A DNA stretch of 64,000 bases from NCBI RefSeq assembly GCF_900111245.1, contig NZ_FOGO01000019.1, positions 1 through 64,000 on the forward strand, read 5' to 3'. Each line of letters begins with the position of its first letter. Within the stretch, counting starts at the first letter, position 1. A program made the translations under genes and the position numbers. Below are positions 17,683 through 25,045 of the stretch, in pieces. The DNA is from Streptomyces qinglanensis. GTDB taxonomy: Bacteria; Actinomycetota; Actinomycetes; Streptomycetales; Streptomycetaceae. The notes under the pieces are model-generated. The model ran no database searches and had not been told where the DNA came from. It saw only the letters and a program-made list of their open reading frames with translations.

Positions 17683-18657
17683 TCAGGTCGGTGGCGCGTA
17701 GCGGGCCGCGATCTCCGTCGCGCGGTGGTGCAGGGATGTGCGCAGCCACTGCGGGGCCTCCACCTCGGCCAGCATGGCGTGCTGCCACAGCGCCCATTCC
17801 GCGTGCCGTGCATCCTGGAAGACGACGTGCAGCCGGAGCCGGCCGTCCTCGTCCGTATTCTCGGAGCGGACCGCCAGGGCGGTCGCGGCCAGATGCTCCC
17901 GGTGCGCGGGGTCCACGCGGACCACCACGGCGGTGGTGTCGCCGCCGGTCCGGAACCGCACCATGCGTTCGCGCCAGACCCGGTTCAGGTCGACGGCGTC
18001 CACACGCTGCGCGGGTTCGTCGAGCTCCTCGGCTGCCAGGACCCGGCTCAACCGGTAGGTGCGGTCCTCGGCACCCCGTTCGGCCAGCAGGTAGCCCTGG
18101 TCCCTGACGGTGACCAGACCGATCGGGTCCACCGTGCGCCACTGCGGCGACCGGCCCACGGCCTCGTAGTAGATGCGCAATTTGTGCCCGGCGCACACCG
18201 CCCGCCGGACCTCTGCGGCGACGGAGTCCGGAATCTCCGCGGGGGCCACGCGTCGCGAGAGGAGATCGGTCTCCGGGTCGATGAGCAGCCGCCGGGCCGC
18301 TTCGGCGGCGGTGTCCCGCAGCCCCTCGGGCAGCGCGTCGACCACTTTCAGCACTGCCGAGGCGAGCGCCGAGCCCAGGCCGAACAGCTGCGCGCCGCGC
18401 CGTGATCCGGCGACCACGAGAGCGAGCGCCTCGTCGTGGTTCAAGCCGGTGAGCGCCGTCTGGAAATCCGGCAGGAGCGCGAACCCGCCGTGCCGCCCGC
18501 GCTCCGCGTAGACCGGGACCCCCGCCGCGGAGAGTGCCTCGACGTCGCGCAGCACCGTCCGGGTCGACACCTCCAGCTCACGGGCGAGTGTCTCCGCGGT
18601 CATCCGGCCCCGCTGACGCAGCAGCAGGACCAGAGAGACCAGCCGGTCGGCGCGCAT
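17683..18657 (-). CDS. WYL-domain helix-turn-helix regulator (YafY-like)
   Basis: A 324-residue regulator. An N-terminal winged HTH (residues 1-60, with MTAETLARELEVSTRTVLRD) is followed by a GGFALLP linker. A WYL ligand-sensing domain runs about 140-215 (LRIYYEAVGR, then VDPIGLV and YLLAERG). A C-terminal extension of the usual type ends the protein. WYL proteins bind nucleic acids or nucleotides and often control DNA damage or metabolic genes. It is divergent from the RidA-like gene with a 133-nt gap, so it may regulate that gene. Confidence 0.9.
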   Translation of the reverse strand: MRADRLVSLVLLLRQRGRMTAETLARELEVSTRTVLRDVEALSAAGVPVYAERGRHGGFALLPDFQTALTGLNHDEALALVVAGSRRGAQLFGLGSALASAVLKVVDALPEGLRDTAAEAARRLLIDPETDLLSRRVAPAEIPDSVAAEVRRAVCAGHKLRIYYEAVGRSPQWRTVDPIGLVTVRDQGYLLAERGAEDRTYRLSRVLAAEELDEPAQRVDAVDLNRVWRERMVRFRTGGDTTAVVVRVDPAHREHLAATALAVRSENTDEDGRLRLHVVFQDARHAEWALWQHAMLAEVEAPQWLRTSLHHRATEIAARYAPPT

Positions 18658-18790
18658 GGGAAAACCCTAGCGAAATAGCTGACCAAAGGTGTCGCGTATT
18701 TTTGACAGGCTCCCTCGCACGACGTCAGAGCGCGGCGCCTGCCGCAGCGATGGGCGTGCACGTGTCATGAACCGAATGGAGCAGGTGCGC

Positions 18791-19186
18791 ATGGAACGCA
18801 ACGCGGTCAACCCGGTGCCGTGGTCGGTCGAGATGGGCTTCAACCAAGGTGAGGTCGTCTCCGGGCACTCGCGCACCCTGTACATCTCGGGGCAGACGGC
18901 GATGAACAGAGAAGGCAGACCCGAGCACGACGGTGACATGGCGGCGCAGCTCGCGCTGGCCGCCGACAACATGGAGGCAGTGCTCGCCGAGGCGGGCATG
19001 ACCCTCTCGGACCTCGTCCGGCTGAACGTCTACACGACCGACGTCGATCTGCTCTTCCAGCACTACGGTGTGCTGGCGGGCCGCCTGGGCGCCGCCGGCG
19101 TCGCACCGACCAGCACCATGCTCGGTGTGACGCGGCTGGCGATCCCCGGTCAGATGGTCGAGCTCGAGGGCACCGCCGTCGCGTGA
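18791..19186 (+). CDS. RidA/YjgF-family protein lacking the catalytic arginine
   Basis: A 131-residue trimer-forming Rid protein: NPVPWSVEMGFNQ, LYISGQTAMN and NVYTTDVD are typical. Archetypal RidA enamine/imine deaminases have P-x-R before the last strands; here the aligned stretch is PTSTMLGV, so the Arg is Ser. It belongs to a Rid group whose substrate is unclear and probably not the standard deaminase. ATG 18791 has GGAG 8 nt upstream; ATGs at 18767 and 18776 are alternatives. It is divergent from a WYL regulator. Confidence 0.85.
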   Translation: MERNAVNPVPWSVEMGFNQGEVVSGHSRTLYISGQTAMNREGRPEHDGDMAAQLALAADNMEAVLAEAGMTLSDLVRLNVYTTDVDLLFQHYGVLAGRLGAAGVAPTSTMLGVTRLAIPGQMVELEGTAVA

Positions 19187-19280
19187 ACCCCGTCTCCGCC
19201 GCTGCTCGGGCCCGTCGGACCGGCACGAGCAGCGGACGGCCGCCCGCCCGCCTGCCGACCGACGCGCCCGAGCCTCGCCC

Positions 19281-19430
19281 TCACATCTGTGCGGCCCTCA
19301 CTTCCCTCCCCACCCACGACACAAACAGGGCCTCGAGGGGTGCCACGAAGGCGGGGAGGACAACCAGGAAGGTCACCAAGGCGCAGATCGCGGCCCGGCG
19401 GTTGGTGTCACACGTCGAGTCAGTCCGCAT
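19281..19430 (-). CDS. Possible 49-residue single-pass membrane peptide
   Basis: A short frame begins ATG at 19430 and reads MRTDSTCDTNRRAAICALV. It then has a hydrophobic run of about 17 residues (VTFLVVLPAFVAPLEALF) and a basic end, stopping at 19281. It is more membrane-like than antisense frames nearby, but no ribosome site is obvious and no family is known. It could be a remnant of a longer protein. Confidence 0.3.
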   Translation of the reverse strand: MRTDSTCDTNRRAAICALVTFLVVLPAFVAPLEALFVSWVGREVRAAQM

Positions 19431-19547
19431 GGGGGGCGAGCGTACGCACGAACGGCTCGCCTGATACCTGCCGTTCGGCAGAGGCGAAGCATGGCGGAAT
19501 CCTCTTCCCGTACGGGCGCGGGCCCCCTTCCGCCTCGCCTGTCGGCG

Positions 19548-20085
19548 TCACTTCCGGCGGCGGCTGAAGGTGTATCCGCGCTCGAAGACCCGGACGGCGA
19601 TGCCGACCCGGTTCCGCACCCCGAACTTCCGCTGGATGCTCGCCACATGGGTCTTGACGGTGCCCAGCGAGATGAAGAGTTCGGCGGCGATGTCGGCGTT
19701 GGCGCCTCCTTCGGCGACCAGGACGGCGATCTCGCCCTCCCGCTCGGTCAGCGCCTCCGAGGGAGGACCCGAGTCGCATGGCGTCCTCTTGCCGGTCACG
19801 TGCTGCAGCAACCGTACCGTGATGGAGGGGCGTCGAGGTCGAAGGTGCTGACCACAATGACCTTGGACCTCGGCTCGGGAGCCTGGGCCCGGCAAGCCGC
19901 CGGACCACCTCCAGGCCGTCCATCCGCGGCATCCTGATGTCGGCCAAGACCACATCCGGCTGGAGGCGGCGGGCGACCTCCACCGCCTCCACCCCATCGG
20001 CCGCCTCACCTACCCCACCGCCATGCCCTGCTGGCTCTCGAAGATGGCCCGCATCCCCGTACCGCTTCCTGGACCTAATGTCGTC
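19548..20085 (-). pseudogene. Broken NarL/LuxR-type response regulator
   Basis: Fragments of one response regulator appear in different frames. MRAIFESQQGMAVG (truncated start of the receiver, about 20055-20015) is followed by GEAADGVEAVEVARRLQPD, then VVLADIRMPRMDGLEVVRRL with the phospho-acceptor Asp. After a corrupted stretch comes a complete LuxR helix-turn-helix (LTEREGEIAVLVAEGGANAD, then TVKTHVASIQRKFGVRNR) near 19570-19770. The N-terminal acidic pocket is missing because the gene is cut off at the 3' end of the toxin gene. At least two frame changes make it non-functional. Confidence 0.8.
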
Positions 20086-20087
20086 CC

Positions 20088-20486
20088 CTACCGCACGACG
20101 ATGGGGAACCAGACCGCCAGGCGCTTGGCGATGGTCGGCATATCGATGTTGTCCTGCGCGACTTCCTCGACGAACGGACCGGCGGTGGAGACGGGCGGCG
20201 GAACAGTACTGGCGCTGACGCCGTTGAACCGCAGGAAGACGCGCATGGCGAGCCAGGCGGTGCGTTTGTTGCCGTCGATCAGCGCGTGATTGCGGGCGAC
20301 GGAGTGCAGCAGCGCCGCCGCCTTCTCGTACAAGGTGGGGTACAGCTCGGCGCCGAAAACGTTCGTCCGGGGTCGCTCGATCGCCGACACCAGAAGGCCC
20401 ATGTCGCGGACGCTGTGCTCGGTACCGTTCACCGTGCGGGCGATGGCCAGGATCTCGTCGATCTGGAGGTAGCGCACGTTGGTCAC
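20088..20486 (-). CDS. Death-on-curing (Doc) family toxin of a type II toxin-antitoxin pair
   Basis: A 132-residue Fic-fold toxin. The Doc signature HALIDGNKRTAW is at residues 67-78; its His, Asp and NKR residues are all present. Doc proteins stop translation by phosphorylating elongation factor Tu. The start is GTG 20486, overlapping the antitoxin stop by 4 nt (GTGA), which is typical coupling. The protein is full length and undamaged although its left neighbour is a ruin. Confidence 0.92.
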   Translation of the reverse strand: MTNVRYLQIDEILAIARTVNGTEHSVRDMGLLVSAIERPRTNVFGAELYPTLYEKAAALLHSVARNHALIDGNKRTAWLAMRVFLRFNGVSASTVPPPVSTAGPFVEEVAQDNIDMPTIAKRLAVWFPIVVR

Positions 20487-20677
20487 TTCAGGTAGTCCAG
20501 GATCTCCGCGTCGCTGTCCATGAGCTCGGCCAAGACGTCGTCGACCTCCAGTTCGGCCCGGTTCTGAGCATCACGGATGGCCTCAATGGCAAGTTCCTGC
20601 TTGCTGCGGCCCTCCCGGCGAGCCCGCTCGGTGAGCTTCGCGTCAAGGTCGTCGGGGAGCCGGAGTGTCATCGCCAT
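20483..20677 (-). CDS. Ribbon-helix-helix antitoxin for the Doc toxin
   Basis: A 64-residue antitoxin. The N-terminal MAMTLRLPDDLDAKL and the following helix (RSKQELAIEAI) form a ribbon-helix-helix DNA-binding domain. The acidic C-terminus (ELEVDDVLAELMDSDAEI) should wrap and block the toxin. It comes first in the operon, as usual for autoregulated pairs. A palindrome 10 nt upstream of the ATG is the probable operator. Confidence 0.88.
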   Translation of the reverse strand: MAMTLRLPDDLDAKLTERARREGRSKQELAIEAIRDAQNRAELEVDDVLAELMDSDAEILDYLK

Positions 20678-20686
20678 ACAGGGGAC

Positions 20687-20703
20687 GATACCTGACCGGT
20701 ATC
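20687..20703. promoter_or_regulatory. Likely operator of the toxin-antitoxin operon
   Basis: GATACC-TGACC-GGTATC is an inverted repeat with perfect 6-bp arms, 10 nt upstream of the antitoxin start. A second symmetric pair, ACCTGA at 20690 and TCAGGT at 20715, overlaps it. The position fits binding by the ribbon-helix-helix antitoxin over its own promoter. Confidence 0.6.
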
Positions 20704-21370
20704 AAGTTTGCGATCAGGTCGCACTCTCGGCCCCGCGGAGCGTGGGACCAGACCGCCGTGCGCATCACTCTGCGGAGCCCCAGTAGAGACCCCCCTTCGA
20801 GCATCATCCGAGCTTCAGGAATCTCCGCAAGAGCCTCTTGAAGGCGCGCCGCTGCAAGCGCCACACTCACGAATCAGCAGGTCAGAGCGCCGTAAAGATC
20901 GATCCGTCCGCTTGAGCCACTGCACGGAGGAATAGGCCGAGCAACCCACCCGACAGCAAAACCCCAGTTCAGGCCCCCCTTCGCCACCGTCGGCTCCAAA
21001 ATCGCCACGCACGCCATGTGCTGCGTCATCGGCATAGGCGCAGTCGGCGAGGACAGGAACGCCTTGTCTCTCACAGATCCGGATGATGTGGTAAGCCCCG
21101 GCCGACGCTCGCTTTCCAGCAACATACGGCTGTCGTGGGTCGCTTCGGTGACTGATGGTCGGCGCGGTCCGACGCGCCCGTCGCCATCAGGGCGGCACGC
21201 GGGCACAGGATCCTGGCGTGGCCGGAGCCATGCGGCGAGCCAGGGGTCCCGGGGGATCGCTTCCGTCTCCACTGATGCCGGGGCAGACTGCGGACCAGGG
21301 TGAGAGAGATGGCGGTACGAAGATCCTCACGGTCTGTATATGACGGCCCTGAACCCGGAAAGCGGCGACG
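20704..21370. other. 667-bp region of decayed sequence
   Basis: No intact gene. It contains the promoter side of the toxin-antitoxin operon, a degenerate copy of the RNA methyltransferase 3' end (listed separately) and frames with only scattered protein-like patches. GC content seems slightly lower than in the core genes. Confidence 0.5.
20953..21060 (-). pseudogene. Degenerate copy of the 3' end of the neighbouring RNA methyltransferase gene
   Basis: On the minus strand, PMPMTQHMACVAILEP mirrors the C-terminus of the intact enzyme at 23556 (FPMTHHVECVAVLEP). The DNA match extends through the stop codon into AGCAAAACC beyond it. By eye, 27 of 34 bases match in the coding part and 18 of 20 around the stop. 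A small indel puts the copy out of frame. Both copies have the same orientation, 2.6 kb apart. Confidence 0.65.
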
Positions 21371-22434
21371 ATGTTCTTCAATGGCCCCGCGCACGTGCGC
21401 ACCGATGCCACGCTCTTCCCAGCCAGTACCGGCGTCCCCGTCAAGCAGGATCTGCCAGTCCTGCCGCAAGACTTGGCGCGCGCATTGTTCATCACTGGCA
21501 GGGCCCCGTACGACCAAACCAAGCACGGGAGGTCATCGGCGTACGAGTGGTGCCACAGGGTGGCGGTCCTGCCCGCCTATCTCAGCTGGAGTGATGATCC
21601 GGTCCGTCGCATCGCACGTACCGACCTCGCCCGCGAACTCGACCCCTCCGAGAAGGGCATGCTGTCCTACACCCTGGGACAGGCCATGTGCCAGATCTTC
21701 GCCGAGAGGCAGCTATCCGTCCGGTTCTTCATGCACGTCGCCCGCTATGCCTCCGCCTACAGTCTCACCTTCGCCCCCGGCCAGAGCCGGGCGGACTTCT
21801 TCGGAGAGCGGACGATCGGCGGGTATGTCGTCGCGGAAGCCAAGGGCCGCTCCGGCCCGCTGACGAAGAAGCTGCGCCAAGCCATGGGGAAACAAAAGAG
21901 GACAGTCAAGACCATCAAGGGCGAAGTGCCGAAGATCGCATACGCGAGCGCCGTGCACTTCTCCTCCCCCCATAGCCCCATACGTCTGACGGCGATCGAC
22001 CCGGACACAGCCGACCCTCGCGCCGTAGACCTTCCCGTCGACCCGGACCGACATGTGCTGGCCTACTACACGCCGTTCCTGGACGCCTTCGCACATCAGG
22101 AACCACTCATTCTGGGCGACTATGTCGTGGCTGGCTTCGCGACGACATCCTGGGCCTGCTCGCCCGCCACCGGCCTCGCCAGGAGCGCACGCTCTACATC
22201 GACGGAACTCTCTTCGCGGCAGACTGGACGGTTCCTGAGGACCGACGCCGCCCTGGCCCCCGGGACAGCGAGGTGCTCCCCGACTTCCTGCACGAGGCGT
22301 TCCGCAGCATGAACGAGGAGGAAGATTGGCGAGTGGTGTCCGTGGAGGAGGGGGACCTCGACTGGCGGGATCTGCCCCCTGCCAGGGGCTTCATGCCGGG
22401 AATCCTCCCCCAGGGTGATCTCCTCGAGGGCTGA
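21371..22434 (+). pseudogene. Unknown protein with nuclease-like ExK motif, one frameshift
   Basis: The reading starts at ATG 21371 and runs to about 22138 in one frame, then needs a single-base correction to continue from RDDILGLLARHR to the stop at 22434. Both halves have good protein character (DGTLFAADW; FLHEAFRSMNEEEDW after the shift), so the intact protein was about 354 residues. RADFFGERTIGGYVVAEAKG at residues about 140-159 has the spacing of a PD-(D/E)xK nuclease core (Asp, then E-x-K). I do not recognise the family. If the break is a sequencing error the gene is intact. It lies in a decayed island between the two methyltransferase 3' ends. Confidence 0.6.
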
Positions 22435-23555
22435 GGCATGGACGGCCGCTGCAGATTCACCGTCGCGGTATAGACGCCGCCGAGAGCCTGACTAGCGCTG
22501 TCCCGGTCCACGCGCTGTGCAGATCGGCTTGTCCCCGTCGGCCCGGTGACACGAGTTTCGCCGGCAGCCCAACGTGGCGACTCCACCGGGTCGATGCGAA
22601 CGTCGACGATGGTGGTGTGGCCTGTCCTGGCGACGATAGAGCCTCCCCGGTTGCACCGAGGGCGCCGAGAGTGGTGCCGATCCCCATCGGATCCCCGACC
22701 GACGTCACAGTTCACCAGCGAGGCCGAGATCCCCCTTGCTCGTCTCGGCCGCACCCTCAGTACTCCGGTCACGCCACCAGGGATGCGCGATCGGCTGCGA
22801 CACCGCCCAAGCAGTCATGCTCAGCCACATGAGCGGAGCGCCCAGCAGGTTCTTCGTCTGCTGATGGTATAGCGCAAACAGCTCGCTGACCTGCGGATAT
22901 GGCAGCTGTAGGGACGTTACCGGGACCGCCGGCCCGGGACTGGTCCGGATCTTGACTGATGCCGATCCCGGGGCGACGGCTCTGTTGGCGTGGCCGCATC
23001 CGCCTGCCCCGCGTTGACGATCCCACCTGGCACAGGTTGTAGAGACCGTCCACGGGTGTTCAGCCACTCCAGCCCGGGCACGAAACCGCAGGTCAGGGCC
23101 TCCTGGTCTGGGAGGGTCCGCCCAGTTCGCAATAACTGAGTGATAGCGGGTGATACGGCGAAGCCCCGCCGGGAACCACCCTGACGGGACCTCTGCGCTG
23201 AGCCGTGGTCTGCTCTGTCGTGCTGGTCCTCACCGGCGACACCGCTACCGGCCGTACGGACTCTGGTCTCATCGCCCGTGCCGGTCTCGTCGCGCATCTC
23301 GTGTAGCAGCCCGCGGTCGCCTCCGACGCGGTTCGCTTTCCGTCTGCAGGTGATGGCGGAGCCACGGTAACGATGAAGTCGATACTGCCATCGACATCCT
23401 CGGAGCCGGGGAGTGGATGAAGGATGCGGCCGAGGAGGCCGACCAGGCATCCCGTCAGAACGAGCGTCAAGTGAGCGTCACGAGCGCCATTCCAGCGTCA
23501 AGATATCGCCCTTAGCGCCCGCACCGCACATAATGCGCACGAGCAAAACCGCAGC
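22435..23555. other. 1.1-kb region without an intact gene
   Basis: Only scraps are visible. On the minus strand near 22750-22930 a stretch reads YPQVSELFALYHQQTKNLL and continues into a Trp-rich segment that looks protein-derived. On the plus strand at about 23371-23470 a short acidic stretch reads DEVDTAIDILGAGEW, then MKDAAEEADQASRQNER. Neither has a start context or known family. The region ends at the methyltransferase stop codon. Confidence 0.45.
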
Positions 23556-24899
23556 TCAGGCGCCCTTCCCCGCCGGCTCCAGCACCGCCACGCACTCCAC
23601 ATGGTGCGTCATCGGGAACAGGTCGAAGGCGCGCAGGAAGCGGGGGCGGTAGCCGGCGGTGGCGAAGTAGGAGAGGTCGCGGGCGAGGGCGGCCGGGTCG
23701 CAGGCGACGTAGGCGATGCGGCGGGGGCCGAGTGCGGTGACCTGGTCGACGATGCGCTTGCCCGCGCCGGTCCGGGGCGGGTCGAGCACGACCAGGTCGG
23801 CCTCGGTGATGCCGGTGCGCGGCAGGACCTTGTCGACCTTGCCGTGCTCGATGCGTACCCGGGGGAAGTCCTCGAGGTTCTTGCGGGCGTCGGCCGCCGC
23901 CCGCTTGCCCGACTCGATGCCGAGCACCGCGCCCTTCTCGCCGAGGCGGTCGGCCAGCGCTCCGGCGAACAGGCCGACGCCGCAGTACAGGTCCAGTGCC
24001 GTCTCGCCCTTGCGGGGGGTGAGGCCGCGCATCACGGCGTCCACCAGGACCTCGGCGGCACGGGGGTGGACCTGCCAGAAGCCGCCCTCGCCGATGCGCC
24101 AGGTGCGTCCGTCGGCGCGCTCGCGGACGAAGTCGCGGCCGTGGACGCGGTGCACGGCGCGGTCCTTCTCGCCCACCCGGAGGACGGAGACCTCGCGGTT
24201 CAGCTCCACGAGGGGCAGCCGGCCGCCGGGGCGCGGGGTGAGGACGACCTGGCGGTCGGCGGAACCGGTGGCGGCGATGGCGTCGACGGTGGCGATCTGC
24301 GGCCACTCGCGTTCCTCGATGCCGAGCTCCTCGACCTCGGGCGCGGCGATCAGGCAGCGGTCGATGCGCTGCACCTCGTGCGAGCGGTGCTTGAGGAGGC
24401 CGGCGTGGCCCTCCGCGTCGATGGTGTAGCGGATGCGGGTGCGCCAGGCCGGGACCTCACCGGGGGCGACCTTGTCGCCCGGTGCGGGTTCGACCGTACC
24501 GTCCCAGGAGACGTCCTCGGGGGTGAGCCCGGCGAGCCGCTGGAGCTGCTCGGTGAGCACATCGGCCTTGAGGCGTCGCTGGGCGCCGGGCTTGACGTGC
24601 TGCCAGTCGCAGCCGCCGCAGCGCCCGGGGCCCGAGAAGGGGCACGGCGCCTCCACGCGGTCCTTGGCGGCCTCCAGGATGTGCACGGCGTCGGCCCGCA
24701 GGAAGCGCGAGTCGGTACGGCCCTCGGTCACCCGGGCGACGACCCGCTCCCCGGGCAGCGTGTGCCGGACGAAGAGCACCTGGCCGCCGCCGGTACGGGC
24801 GACGCAGTGGCCGCCGTGCGCCACCGGGCCGACCTCGACCTCGTACTCCTCCCCCACCAGGGAGGGGGCGAGCTCTTCGGACGCGCTGGCTTCGGGCAT
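23556..24899 (-). CDS. TRAM-domain RNA (uracil-5-)-methyltransferase, TrmA/RlmD type
   Basis: A 447-residue enzyme that makes 5-methyluridine in tRNA or 23S rRNA. An N-terminal TRAM RNA-binding domain (about 15-70) is followed by a cysteine cluster CPFSGPGRCGGCDW (about 88-101) for an iron-sulfur centre. The C-terminal SAM domain has ALDLYCGVGLFAGALA, VVLDPPRTGAG and the catalytic-loop ACDPAALARDL, where Cys forms the covalent intermediate. The start is ATG 24899. Whether the target is tRNA U54 or rRNA U1939/U747 cannot be told from the sequence. Its 3' end exists as a degenerate second copy at 20953-21060. Confidence 0.9.
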   Translation of the reverse strand: MPEASASEELAPSLVGEEYEVEVGPVAHGGHCVARTGGGQVLFVRHTLPGERVVARVTEGRTDSRFLRADAVHILEAAKDRVEAPCPFSGPGRCGGCDWQHVKPGAQRRLKADVLTEQLQRLAGLTPEDVSWDGTVEPAPGDKVAPGEVPAWRTRIRYTIDAEGHAGLLKHRSHEVQRIDRCLIAAPEVEELGIEEREWPQIATVDAIAATGSADRQVVLTPRPGGRLPLVELNREVSVLRVGEKDRAVHRVHGRDFVRERADGRTWRIGEGGFWQVHPRAAEVLVDAVMRGLTPRKGETALDLYCGVGLFAGALADRLGEKGAVLGIESGKRAAADARKNLEDFPRVRIEHGKVDKVLPRTGITEADLVVLDPPRTGAGKRIVDQVTALGPRRIAYVACDPAALARDLSYFATAGYRPRFLRAFDLFPMTHHVECVAVLEPAGKGA

Positions 24900-25045
24900 C
24901 GGGGCGTGACTCCAAACGACGGGAAAGGCTGAGGGCTGAAGGAAGGCTGACGAACGGCTGGCACGGGGGAACCAGGAGGGCGCCGTGCGATGAGATGCGG
25001 GTCCGGCCGGACGGGAGGGACCCGCCCGGGCCGCAGCCGCCGAGT

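Noticed and set aside
20643..20870. 75-codon minus-strand frame ahead of the antitoxin
   Set aside because: Its second half runs through the toxin-antitoxin promoter and antitoxin start in another frame; a few residues look helical but nothing supports a gene.
22705..23067. 120-codon minus-strand frame with a Trp-rich helical-looking segment
   Set aside because: Part of it is protein-like, but the start is arbitrary, there is no ribosome site and no family; kept only as a scrap in the gene-free region.
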